Source: Paenibacillus sp. JJ-223
GTDB lineage: Bacteria; Bacillota; Bacilli; Paenibacillales; Paenibacillaceae
Length of the DNA stretch: 64,000 bases
Assembly: GCF_927798175.1 (NCBI RefSeq)
Contig: NZ_CAKMMP010000015.1
Span: 62,001 to 126,000, forward strand
Direction of reading: 5' to 3'
Each line of letters begins with the position of its first letter. Position 1 is the first letter of the stretch. Shown piece by piece: positions 36,282 through 44,740 of the stretch. A program made the position numbers and the translations under genes. The notes under the pieces are model-generated. The model was not told where the DNA came from. It searched no databases and was given only the letters and a program-made list of their open reading frames with translations.

Positions 36282-37355
36282 TTATTGGGCGTCGGCGATG
36301 TTGTCTTTCGTAATTTTTTTGTAAGCGATCCAGACGTATTTGCCGTCCGTAATGTCATAGCCCGTATTTTCCTTGGTCGGCGTCTCCCCTTTGGCGAGTA
36401 CCGAAGCCAGCGCCACGGTTGCCGCGCCCTGGTTCTTTGCATCGTTCAGCACCGTGCCGAGCATCGTGCCGTCCTGCAGCGCCTGAATCGCCGGAGCCGT
36501 TGCGTCCACGCCGACGACCGGCATCGTTTTGCCGTCTTTGAAATATCCGGCCGCCTTCAGCGCTTCGATCGCGCCGAGGGCCATGTCGTCATTGTTCGCC
36601 AGCACGGCTTCAATTTTGTCCCCATGGGACGCAAGAAATGCCTGCATTTTTTCCTGTCCTTTGACGCGGTCCCACATCGCCGTATCCTCAGCCAGCGCCT
36701 CGACCTCGATGCCCGCATCCTGGATCGCCTGCACCGAATATTTGGTACGCAGCTCGGCATCCTGATGGCCCGGCTCGCCCTTCAGCATGACATACTGCAG
36801 CTTGCCGTCGCCGTTTTTGTCCGCTTCGGGATGCGCTTTCCAGTAATCCACGATGAGCTGGCCGGAAATCGTGCCCGATTCCTCCGCTTTGGCGCCAACG
36901 TAGTACACTTTATCCCATTTGTTCATATCCTCCGCAACCGGTTCGCGGTTCAGGAATACGACGGGAATGTCCGCTGCTTTTGCTTTGTCGATGATGACAC
37001 CTGCAGCAGTCCGGTCTACCGGATTGACGGCCATCGCGTTGTATTTTTTGGATACAAACAGGTCCACTTTTTCGTTCTGCGTCGGCTGTGCGTTCTGGCT
37101 GTCCACGATGTCCAGTGCAGCTTTGCCTTCGGCCGCGGCGGTCATGGCATTGCGCACGCCGGTCATAAACGTGTCGTCGAATTTGTAGATGGCCACGCCG
37201 ATCTTCGGCGTCTCTGCGACCGTTTCCGTTCCCGTCTTGTCGCCGCCCGTGTCGGTACCGGTACTGCCTCCCGCACTCTCTCCACCGCCGCTGCTGCAAC
37301 CTGCCGCCACGACCATCATTGCAGTAACCAGCAGCGTCATCCATGTTTTCTTCAT
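36282..37355 (-). CDS. mglB: Galactose/glucose-binding lipoprotein MglB
   Basis: A 357-residue lipoprotein (MTLLVTAMMVVAAGC lipobox), a Gly/Ser/Thr linker of about 35 residues, then a periplasmic-binding domain beginning IGVAIYKFDDTFMTGVRNAM. A calcium-binding EF-loop-like motif DKNGDGKLQ near residue 175 is the hallmark of MglB. It is the outermost component of the mglBAC importer. The ribosome site is GGGGGAGGTCATCAGGG. A candidate cre lies over its promoter, so carbon-catabolite control is likely. Confidence 0.92.
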   Translation of the reverse strand: MKKTWMTLLVTAMMVVAAGCSSGGGESAGGSTGTDTGGDKTGTETVAETPKIGVAIYKFDDTFMTGVRNAMTAAAEGKAALDIVDSQNAQPTQNEKVDLFVSKKYNAMAVNPVDRTAAGVIIDKAKAADIPVVFLNREPVAEDMNKWDKVYYVGAKAEESGTISGQLIVDYWKAHPEADKNGDGKLQYVMLKGEPGHQDAELRTKYSVQAIQDAGIEVEALAEDTAMWDRVKGQEKMQAFLASHGDKIEAVLANNDDMALGAIEALKAAGYFKDGKTMPVVGVDATAPAIQALQDGTMLGTVLNDAKNQGAATVALASVLAKGETPTKENTGYDITDGKYVWIAYKKITKDNIADAQ

Positions 37356-37398
37356 CCCTGATGACCTCCCCCAATTTCATTCGGTTAACCCGATGCCT

Positions 37399-37429
37399 TT
37401 ATTATGAAAGGGTTTACATCCGATGCGAA
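37399..37429 (-). promoter_or_regulatory. mglBAC promoter with candidate CcpA cre site
   Basis: Minus strand TTCGCA (37424-37429), 17 bp, CATAAT (37401-37406). Between them, TGTAAACCCTTTCA (37405-37418) fits the cre consensus TGWNANCGNTNWCA except for one base in the CG core. CcpA control is inferred. Confidence 0.45.
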
Positions 37430-37548
37430 TACAATATCTTCATCCGTTTTATCGAAATCTTCCTCAATTCACCAGTTCGACGTCGTTCCTTCATGTTCTG
37501 CGGAACGTGTCCCGTCACCGACAAGCCTGACATGAAATCCCGCCCCGT

Positions 37549-38700
37549 TCATTGCACAAAAGGAAACAACAGCTTCTGGTTATCCATCCAGAACATATTG
37601 TCCGTGCCGACAAGCTTGGTTTCGAGCGTGACGCGCGTCTGGGTCTGGCCGCCACGCAGTCTGGCCACCGCCTGATTCAGCCCGAGATATCCCGCGCTGA
37701 AGCCATTCTGTACGATTAATTGCTGGAAAACGCCTTCCTGCAGCTGCGCAAGCTGCTGCTGCTCGCTACCAAAGGCGACGACGTTCACCTCCGCCGCCGA
37801 TTCGCGCCGATTCAGCTCATCCGCCGCGCCAAGGGAGGCCATCTCCTGAAGGGCGATGATGCCGTTCACCGGGTTTCGGTCCAGCATCCGGGCTGTCTTC
37901 TGCCCGCATTCCTCCCGCGTGCCGCATGAAATTGCCGGAAGCACTTCAATCTCCGGATATGATCCCAGCGCCTCCATAATGCCCTGCTCCCGCCGTGCAA
38001 GGCCCGGATGGTTCAAAGGGTCCGAGCCAAGCAAAACGACGGTTCCCGAGCCATGGAGCAATTCCGCCATCGCTTCGCCTGCCTGGCGTCCAGCGTCTTC
38101 ATGATCGATGGAAATGACGCTGGCAATGCCTTCGACCGGAAACTCATCGTTCAGCACGATGACGGGCACCGCTGTCCCCGCCGCGCCGGATTCTGCCGCC
38201 TGACGAACCATTTCCGTCAGCGCATGCTCGCTCATCGGGTCCACGATAAGCGCGGATGCCCCTTGCTTCAAAGCGCGTGCGACCGCTTCGATCTGCGCCT
38301 GCTCCCGCTCCTCAAGGGTTAACATGCCGGTGTCCGCCGACACGGCATGGCCCTTGGCGCGCGAGGCGTCTGCACCTGTGCCGACCTTATCGGACATGGC
38401 ACTTCCCGAGGTCGGCTGTGCCGGCGGATAGGCCTCCACCGCAACCAGCGCGGCTCCGCTTTCTTTGGCCGCGGCCTCGGCGCCCAGCCGGATCGCCTGC
38501 GCCAGCTCGCCTGCGCCGGCGGGGGTAATCAGCGCTATGCGCAGCGGCGCTGAACCGGAACTGCTGCTGCCGGACATGCCGCCGCAGGCGGTGCTGATCA
38601 GCAGCAGACCCCATGCCGCAGCCGCCGTCAGCGCAAGCCGGCGTCTGCGAAGGAGGTTTCTGATCCAAACCGCACTAAGCCATCGTTTTTTTCTGATCAT
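37549..38700 (-). CDS. Sugar-binding lipoprotein linked to the two-component system
   Basis: A 383-residue protein from the ATG at 38700, which overlaps the kinase gene by 26 bp and has GGAGGGTGGAGCGCAGG upstream; the frame to 38895 runs through the kinase. After a basic N-terminus there is a lipoprotein-type signal (WGLLLISTAC), then a type-I periplasmic-binding domain: IALITPAGAGELAQAIRLGAEAAAKESGA, VIVLNDEFPVEG, ISIDHEDAGRQAGEAMAEL, MLDRNPVNGIIALQEMA. Because it is in the kinase operon and not the transporter operon, it probably presents sugar to the kinase sensor domain. Confidence 0.84.
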   Translation of the reverse strand: MIRKKRWLSAVWIRNLLRRRRLALTAAAAWGLLLISTACGGMSGSSSSGSAPLRIALITPAGAGELAQAIRLGAEAAAKESGAALVAVEAYPPAQPTSGSAMSDKVGTGADASRAKGHAVSADTGMLTLEEREQAQIEAVARALKQGASALIVDPMSEHALTEMVRQAAESGAAGTAVPVIVLNDEFPVEGIASVISIDHEDAGRQAGEAMAELLHGSGTVVLLGSDPLNHPGLARREQGIMEALGSYPEIEVLPAISCGTREECGQKTARMLDRNPVNGIIALQEMASLGAADELNRRESAAEVNVVAFGSEQQQLAQLQEGVFQQLIVQNGFSAGYLGLNQAVARLRGGQTQTRVTLETKLVGTDNMFWMDNQKLLFPFVQ

Positions 38701-40507
38701 CCTGCGCTCCACCCTCCTCTGGTGCCCGCTGCACCGGAATGCGAATCCAAACCGTCGTGCCTTCCTCCAGCTCGCTTGCATATTCCAATCCATAAGCATG
38801 GCCGTAATACAGCCGAATCCGGTCGTGCACATTGCGCACCGCAACGCCCGAACCCGCGCCGCTTCTCGCCATGGGATATCCTTGTGCCAACGCACGCAGC
38901 TGCTCCTCGCTCATGCCGACGCCATTGTCCGTAATTCGGTACACCAGGCAATCCGCTTCCCGATATACGCGTACTTCAATATGCCCTTCGTCCATGTCGT
39001 ATTCGATGCCGTGCACGATTGCATTTTCGATGAGCGGCTGCAGCAGCAGCTTCAATGTCAGGCAGTCCAGCGTATCGTCGTCCGCGTTTAAAGTGAATCG
39101 GAATTTGCGTTTGAACCGCATCTGCTGGATCGTCAAATAATGGTGGGCATGCTCCAGCTCTTCTTTGACCGTAATGATCGTTTTTCCTTTGCTGAGGCTG
39201 ATGCGGAACAAGCGCGACAGCGAGGTGATCATCGTGACGACCTCTTCGTTGCGGCTCATGCCGACCATGCGCACGACCGAATTCAGCGTATTGTACAAAA
39301 AATGGGGATTGATCTGCGCCTGCAGCGCTTCCAGCTCCAAACGCCGTTTCTGCTCCTGTTCCCGGATGATTTCATCCATCAGCGTACGGACTTTGTGCAC
39401 CATCAGGTTGAAACGGCGCGATACCCGCTCCACCTCCAGCGGACCTTCGATGGGCAGTTCCACGTTGAAATCGCCGCGTTCCACCGCCTTCATCTTGCGT
39501 TCCATGCGCCGGATCGGCCGCGTCAGGCTGGCGGAGAGCATAAGGGATACAAGAACGGCGAGCACCAGCACCACCGCCAGCACGCGAACCATATACCCGC
39601 CGACTTCCTGCCGGGTTGTAAGCATCTCGTCAAGATAGGCAACGCCGACGATTTTCCATCCGATATTGGGGACGGATTTGACCGTGTTCAGCCTTTTCTG
39701 GCCGTCCGCTTCGTCTTCGTAGCTGCCTGTGGCCACAAGCGCCTGTTCGATGTTTTCGCTGCGCAGCCCCATGTACATCAATTGCTGCTGGGGATGATAC
39801 ACGATGTTGCCCGCGCTTTCGTCGATGATGTATACGTATCCGCGCTGTCCAAGGCTGACCCTGCGGCTCAGCTCGTCCATCTGTTTGAAGTTGATGTCCA
39901 CCAGCAGGATGACCTGCTGCTCCTGTCCGTTCCGCTGAACGGTAATGCCTTTGCTCATGGAGACGACCCACCGATAGGGACCTTCGTACATGTTTTGGAT
40001 GTGCGGCAACGAAAAACTCAAATGATCGGGTACCCGCAGCGCGGATTGGAACCACCCCTGCTGGGTGACGTGGGCGCTCGGCTTCAGCGCGGCCGCAGGC
40101 CTGTTCTTGAGCAGACGACCGTCCGAATCCAGCAGTGTGATGGACAGGATATCCTCCCTGCTGCTAAGCAAGGTGTCGAGTTGTTTGTCGACCTGCTCGC
40201 CCTCCCAGGTGCCGTCCCGCAGCATATGCTCCTCGATCGCGCGATACAGATGCGACATGCTGCGGACATAATCCTCCAGATTGTAGCTGACCTGGTCCAC
40301 GATCTGTTTCGTGCTCAGCTCGGCGCTGCGTTCGGCCGTTTGCGCGAATTTGTCGTAGAGCAGCATCGACATGATCGTGATCACAAGTACGATGAACGCG
40401 GAAAAGGACAGCATGATGATGGCACCGATGCTGTTCCAGGCAAAGGACTGCAGCCCGGTACGAACCCGGAGCATGCGGCGTCCGATCCAGCCGGCCAAGC
40501 TCCTCAT
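38675..40507 (-). CDS. YesM-type sensor histidine kinase with dCache domain
   Basis: A 610-residue kinase with two transmembrane helices (about 28-50 and 300-325) bracketing a 250-residue extracellular Cache domain, then HAMP (SLTRPIRRMERKMKAVERGDFNV), the His_kinase motif QINPHFLYNTLNSV with the phospho-acceptor His, and HATPase (LLLQPLIENAIVHGI, ITDNGVGM). It is read directly after the response regulator (4-bp overlap) and shares 26 bp with the sugar-binding gene. In YesM/YesN systems this couples extracellular sugar to AraC-type transcription. Confidence 0.9.
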   Translation of the reverse strand: MRSLAGWIGRRMLRVRTGLQSFAWNSIGAIIMLSFSAFIVLVITIMSMLLYDKFAQTAERSAELSTKQIVDQVSYNLEDYVRSMSHLYRAIEEHMLRDGTWEGEQVDKQLDTLLSSREDILSITLLDSDGRLLKNRPAAALKPSAHVTQQGWFQSALRVPDHLSFSLPHIQNMYEGPYRWVVSMSKGITVQRNGQEQQVILLVDINFKQMDELSRRVSLGQRGYVYIIDESAGNIVYHPQQQLMYMGLRSENIEQALVATGSYEDEADGQKRLNTVKSVPNIGWKIVGVAYLDEMLTTRQEVGGYMVRVLAVVLVLAVLVSLMLSASLTRPIRRMERKMKAVERGDFNVELPIEGPLEVERVSRRFNLMVHKVRTLMDEIIREQEQKRRLELEALQAQINPHFLYNTLNSVVRMVGMSRNEEVVTMITSLSRLFRISLSKGKTIITVKEELEHAHHYLTIQQMRFKRKFRFTLNADDDTLDCLTLKLLLQPLIENAIVHGIEYDMDEGHIEVRVYREADCLVYRITDNGVGMSEEQLRALAQGYPMARSGAGSGVAVRNVHDRIRLYYGHAYGLEYASELEEGTTVWIRIPVQRAPEEGGAQDDQKKTMA

Positions 40508-42216
40508 GGCATCCTTCCTCCGTCCGGAGAGGAGGATGCTTGCTTACGATATTCCTTGGGAGAGATGCCGATATGTTTCTTAAAACAAAAGCTGAAATAG
40601 TTCGGCTCGGCAAAACCGACCTGCTCGGCGATTTGAAACGACTTCAGATCCGTGGAACGAAGCAGCTCTTTCGCGGCCTCCATGCGAATCTGCATCAGGT
40701 ATTGCAGGAAGGTCAGCTGCACTTCTTTTTTGAAAATGGCGCAAAAATAACCGGAGCTGATGTGCAGATGCCCGCATACCTTCTGGATGGACAGCTCCGG
40801 GTCGGCATAGTGCTGCTTCGTAAACGCAAGCGCCTGCTCCACGATATCCTTGTATGCATGCTGGCGTCCGCTGGCGATCCGTCTCTGGACGTTGGCGCAT
40901 ACTTCGCGCACCCTGCCCCGGGCTTCCGGCAGACCGGGCAGCCGGAACAGATCGGCGTACAGCTGGAATCCCGCTCCGAAGATATCCTCCATTTGTTCCC
41001 CGGAGGCCTGCGCCGCCTTCCAAACCGTGGTCAACGCCTCGATCAAATAGAGCTGGATGTCGCTGCGGCCGTGTTCGGCTGTAATTTCCCGGAAAATGAT
41101 GTCCAGCACCTCATCCAGTTCATCCTGCGTGCCTGCCTTCAGGCAGCGCGTAAGCGCCTGCTGTTTCAACTCGTCGAAGCGCAGCTTGCCAGCCGCCTGC
41201 CGCTCCACGTCGCCGATATAGATGAGCGGGTCCGTTCCTGGCACAAGCCGGTAATCCAGCGCCAGCAGCGCATCCTCGTAAGCGTGCTTCACTTGGTCCA
41301 GCGATTGGACCAAAGCTCCAGAACCGATCGTAGCCTGCATGCGCAAATAGTGGTTGATGCTGCGAATGACCGTTTCGAGCGCCTGCTGCTGTCGTTTCTC
41401 GCCATCCTCTCCGCCCCACCGGTCGACGAACAGCAGCACAATGGCCTCCTGATGGATGAACGCATGGCCTGCTTCATGCTCTGCCCATACTTCTGCCGCA
41501 ACATTCAAGGCGGCGAACTGCTTCAGCTCCCCGTCTTCCGAGTCCCGTATGGCGCCCGCGGCAGATGCCTGAACTTCTTCCGTTGTTTCACGCTGATCTG
41601 ACTTGAGGGAAGAAGCGTTCAGGGACTGTTTCAGCGTTTTGCCGTCCGTATGCAGGGTTACCACGGATACGCCGTAACGGATGCCCTTCAGATCCAGCCC
41701 GCATTGCTCTGCCTTGCCGTGAATGTAGGCCGGCGGCTTCCGCCGATGAAGCAAGGTCGCCATCAGGTCGGCCTGCATCAAAGGCAGGCTGGCATAGTAA
41801 TGTTCGCGCAGCTGCTGCACATTTTCGCGTTCTGCCACCTCGGCGGCCATTTGTCCGCGCAGGCGGGTGAGCAGTTCGGCCAGATGCGCGGCAGAAAACG
41901 GTTTGAGCAAATATTCATCCACGCTCAGCGAAACAGCCTGCCGGGCGTAATCGAATTCATCGTATCCGGTCAGAATGACGACTTTGACGAGCGGATTGCG
42001 CTCCCTTAACCTGCGGGCCAGCTCAAGACCGTCCATGAACGGCATGCTGATATCCGTCACCACGATGTCCGGCTCGACCCGTTCGGCCATTTCCAGCGCT
42101 TCTCTTCCGTTTTCGGCAAGACCAACGATCCGCAAATCCAGCGCTTCCCAGTCCAATTCCACGACCAAACCTTCCCGCACATCCTCTTCATCGTCAACCA
42201 GCAGCACCCGGTACAT
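40504..42216 (-). CDS. YesN-type response regulator with AraC output domain
   Basis: A 570-residue regulator. The receiver (RVLLVDDEEDVREGL, phospho-acceptor D55 in VVTDISMPFMDG, GYDEFDYARQAVSLSVDEYLLKPF) is followed by a 300-residue central region and a C-terminal AraC HTH pair (LSIQKVCGHLHISSGYFCAIFKKEV, FQIAEQVGFAEPNYFSFCFKKHIG). It heads the regulator-kinase-binding-protein operon. Its ribosome site is AAAAAGGAGGAATCCCG. The mglBAC importer next door is its likely target. Confidence 0.92.
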   Translation of the reverse strand: MYRVLLVDDEEDVREGLVVELDWEALDLRIVGLAENGREALEMAERVEPDIVVTDISMPFMDGLELARRLRERNPLVKVVILTGYDEFDYARQAVSLSVDEYLLKPFSAAHLAELLTRLRGQMAAEVAERENVQQLREHYYASLPLMQADLMATLLHRRKPPAYIHGKAEQCGLDLKGIRYGVSVVTLHTDGKTLKQSLNASSLKSDQRETTEEVQASAAGAIRDSEDGELKQFAALNVAAEVWAEHEAGHAFIHQEAIVLLFVDRWGGEDGEKRQQQALETVIRSINHYLRMQATIGSGALVQSLDQVKHAYEDALLALDYRLVPGTDPLIYIGDVERQAAGKLRFDELKQQALTRCLKAGTQDELDEVLDIIFREITAEHGRSDIQLYLIEALTTVWKAAQASGEQMEDIFGAGFQLYADLFRLPGLPEARGRVREVCANVQRRIASGRQHAYKDIVEQALAFTKQHYADPELSIQKVCGHLHISSGYFCAIFKKEVQLTFLQYLMQIRMEAAKELLRSTDLKSFQIAEQVGFAEPNYFSFCFKKHIGISPKEYRKQASSSPDGGRMP

Positions 42217-42297
42217 CGGGATTCCTCCTTTTTATTCAAGCAGGGCATGTGCCCAGGCAGTTATATATATGTCTCAACGGCTCAAGCTTGCCATCAT

Positions 42298-42334
42298 ACT
42301 ATACAATATCGGTCTTGTTTTGTAACCGCTTACT
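42298..42334 (-). promoter_or_regulatory. Promoter and candidate cre of the regulator/kinase operon
   Basis: Minus strand GTTACA (42321-42326), 17 bp, TATAGT (42298-42303). TGTAACCGCTTACT on the plus strand (42321-42334) matches the cre consensus at 13 of 14 positions and covers the -35. Confidence 0.5.
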
Positions 42335-42458
42335 TTATTACAGGCCAAAAAGCCACCCATCAAGGATGACTTCGTAATATCCATACTCTGCGCATGGATG
42401 AATCGTTATGCACTTCCAACATGCTACTTAGCTTAACCGCCTGATCCAGCAAGCCTTG

Positions 42459-43355
42459 TCAGGAAGAAAGACCGTTCTGCGTGGACTTTTTATAGGCCAT
42501 GGGTGTCATGTTCATCGATTGGCGAAACTGCTGGATGAAATAACTGGTGCTGTTGAATCCCACCTGATAGGCGACATCCGTAACGCTGCGCTCCGGCTGC
42601 TGGAGCAACACCAGGCTCTGCCGAATGCGGACGTCCATGACGTATTGAAGCGGTGATTTCTTGAGCATTCGCTTGAAATAACGGCAGCATTCGGACCGGC
42701 TTAGCTGCCCTGCACGCGCGATATCGTCCAGCAGCACTTTCTGGGCATAGTGTCGGTGAATCCAGTCCAGCATCGCCTTCATGCGCCGGTTTCTCAGCAT
42801 CTCTGCCTGTTCGTATTCCAGCGGGAATCCGTTGGCGATCAGGTTTTTCCACAAGCGGGCGAGATTTGCGGTAATGTCCAGTTCATAATGGGCCGGGCGC
42901 TGCTCCACCAGCTGATGAATGGCAACAATGGCTTCCAGGATGGCTTCAGCCCACTCCTCTTCTGCATTCAAACGTACATAAGGCAGATTGGTCGCTTGCA
43001 TGTAAGGATAAACGTAAGCCGAATAGAGCTCTTGGGACACCACAAACGATGGCGCTACGTTCAGGCAGATATATACGCACCCCGTCCGATGTTCATCCGT
43101 CGCCATATGCAAACAACTGCTGTTGATAAACAAACCTTCTCCCTGACCCAGACGAACCTGCTTATCCTGCACCCGGAAATCAGCCTGCCCTTTCATCACG
43201 CGGACAAATTGAAACTCTTCGTGCCAGTGAAGCGGAATATGTCCCTGCATATGTTTGCGAATGGTCGTCCGGTAACATGCAAGCGGCAGCACGATCGTGC
43301 GATGCTCTGTCAGTTCCCTTAAATCGGGGTCGATTTGAAAATCCATGATTTGCAT
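42459..43355 (-). CDS. AraC-family transcriptional regulator
   Basis: A 298-residue regulator with an N-terminal cupin sensing domain (HMQGHIPLHWHEEFQFVRVMKG with the His cluster) and two C-terminal HTHs (VLLDDIARAGQLSRSECCRYFKRML, SVTDVAYQVGFNSTSYFIQQFRQS). Two close starts (43355 and 43346) share the site GAGGTAAAGGG. It is divergent from an EamA-type exporter gene, and the 117-bp intergenic region would hold the operators, so regulation of that exporter is plausible. Confidence 0.86.
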   Translation of the reverse strand: MQIMDFQIDPDLRELTEHRTIVLPLACYRTTIRKHMQGHIPLHWHEEFQFVRVMKGQADFRVQDKQVRLGQGEGLFINSSCLHMATDEHRTGCVYICLNVAPSFVVSQELYSAYVYPYMQATNLPYVRLNAEEEWAEAILEAIVAIHQLVEQRPAHYELDITANLARLWKNLIANGFPLEYEQAEMLRNRRMKAMLDWIHRHYAQKVLLDDIARAGQLSRSECCRYFKRMLKKSPLQYVMDVRIRQSLVLLQQPERSVTDVAYQVGFNSTSYFIQQFRQSMNMTPMAYKKSTQNGLSS

Positions 43356-43472
43356 CCCTTTACCTCAATATATTTATATTTCTTCATCCGATTCGAGTAT
43401 AATATTCAGTCGTTTCCTTTTAATATCTACAATATAACATACTATTTTTACATTCATGATGGAGAGATGAAA

Positions 43473-44390
43473 ATGCATCGGGGAAAAGGATTATTTTACA
43501 TTATTACAGGGGCCATATTCTGGGGTATTGGCGGCACCGTGGCCAAAAAACTGTTCCAGCACTACGGCGTGGACGTGAATTGGTTCGTCGCGGTGCGATT
43601 GCTCCTGGCAGGCGTATTGCTGCTGTCCATTCAAGGCTTTAACCGCAATCGCGGCCAAATCTGGTCCATTTGGACCCACTGGAAAGACGCGCTGCGTCTG
43701 CTCATCTTTGGACTGATCGGCATGCTTGCCGTCCAATACACTTACATGGCTTCGATCAAAGAAGGCAATGCCGCCGTAGCTACCCTGCTGCAATACTTGT
43801 CACCGGTTATGATTATCGGGTACCTGTTTATAAGCAGACAGGCCAAGCTGACGCCCAGGGATGGAATCACGGTATCGCTGGCGCTAGCCGGATGTTTCCT
43901 GCTCCTGACCAACGGCTCGTTCTCCCAGTTGTCCGTTCCCACGCCAGCCATCGTATGGGGGATATTGTCGGGCGTCGCGGCCGCCTTTTACACGCTGTAT
44001 GCCATTCCGCTGCTCAAAAAGTTCGATTCGCTCGTCATCGTAGGTTGGTCGATGGTGATCGGGGGATCTGCCCTTTCCCTGATTCACCCGCCGTGGCGGA
44101 TCGAAAAAGGACTTCTGACGGGCGATGCCTACCTGTATCTGGCCTTCGTCATCTTGTTCGGCACGATGCTTGCGTTCTGGTTCTATGTCGAAAGCCTGAA
44201 CTACCTCGCCCCCAAAGAAACAAGCTTGCTCGGAAGTCTCGAACCGCTCGCCGCCGTGATCACGACCGTGTTCTGGCTGCATGACCCCTTCGGCCTGTTC
44301 CAGTGGATCGGCGCGGCGTGCATTCTGATCATCGTTGCTTTTATGGCTGCCGACAAACCGGCGGAATCGACCACCTCAACGACGGGATAG
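43473..44390 (+). CDS. EamA/DMT-superfamily permease
   Basis: A 305-residue membrane protein with ten helices in two EamA repeats: ITGAIFWGIGGTVAKKLF ... YTYMASIKEGNAAVATLLQYLSPV and GILSGVAAAFYTLYAIPLLKKF ... YLAPKETSLLGSLEPLAAVI. The start at 43473 has GATGGAGAGATGAAA. The family exports amino acids or other metabolites (RhaT/YdcZ-like group). It is divergent from the AraC gene. Confidence 0.88.
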   Translation: MHRGKGLFYIITGAIFWGIGGTVAKKLFQHYGVDVNWFVAVRLLLAGVLLLSIQGFNRNRGQIWSIWTHWKDALRLLIFGLIGMLAVQYTYMASIKEGNAAVATLLQYLSPVMIIGYLFISRQAKLTPRDGITVSLALAGCFLLLTNGSFSQLSVPTPAIVWGILSGVAAAFYTLYAIPLLKKFDSLVIVGWSMVIGGSALSLIHPPWRIEKGLLTGDAYLYLAFVILFGTMLAFWFYVESLNYLAPKETSLLGSLEPLAAVITTVFWLHDPFGLFQWIGAACILIIVAFMAADKPAESTTSTTG

Positions 44391-44496
44391 GCGTATGCGC
44401 AGACCGATGGCGTGAAGTTCGTTCTGCTTGGGTTGATGCGGTGCACTTCTGCTGAACTTTGAGCAGGAGCTTCGCAGCCGGGGAAGGCATTCATGC

Positions 44497-44681
44497 CTAA
44501 CAAACCTGAGACGTTTTATTAGGCGTCATTTCGAGCATTTCGAATTCTAACGAACATGAGAGGCGTTATACCGAACACATCGCGTTCATCTGGTTCATTT
44601 TGAGCCGAATAAGGTATCTGAAGTTCTTTAGCGAAAAAATACACCCAAAGATGACCGGATAGCGTGTCTGAGGTTCGTCAG
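44497..44681. repeat. Four-unit intergenic repeat element, copy B
   Basis: Units at 44497-44520, 44547-44570 (one orientation), 44608-44631 and 44658-44681 (other orientation) match the 24-bp units of copy A at 15893-16076 with 70-90 % identity by eye. Again the element lies between convergent genes. It explains most of the 350-bp gap after the EamA gene. Confidence 0.65.
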
Positions 44682-44688
44682 CCCAAAA

Positions 44689-44722
44689 AGGGACGTTGAT
44701 GCATCATTGCATCAACGTCCCT
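44689..44722 (-). terminator. Terminator of the cotH-like gene
   Basis: Perfect 15-bp stem AGGGACGTTGATGCA / TGCATCAACGTCCCT with a 4-nt loop; on the minus strand it is followed by TTTTT. Confidence 0.8.
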
Positions 44723-44740
44723 GCTCTTTTCACAAGCTGC

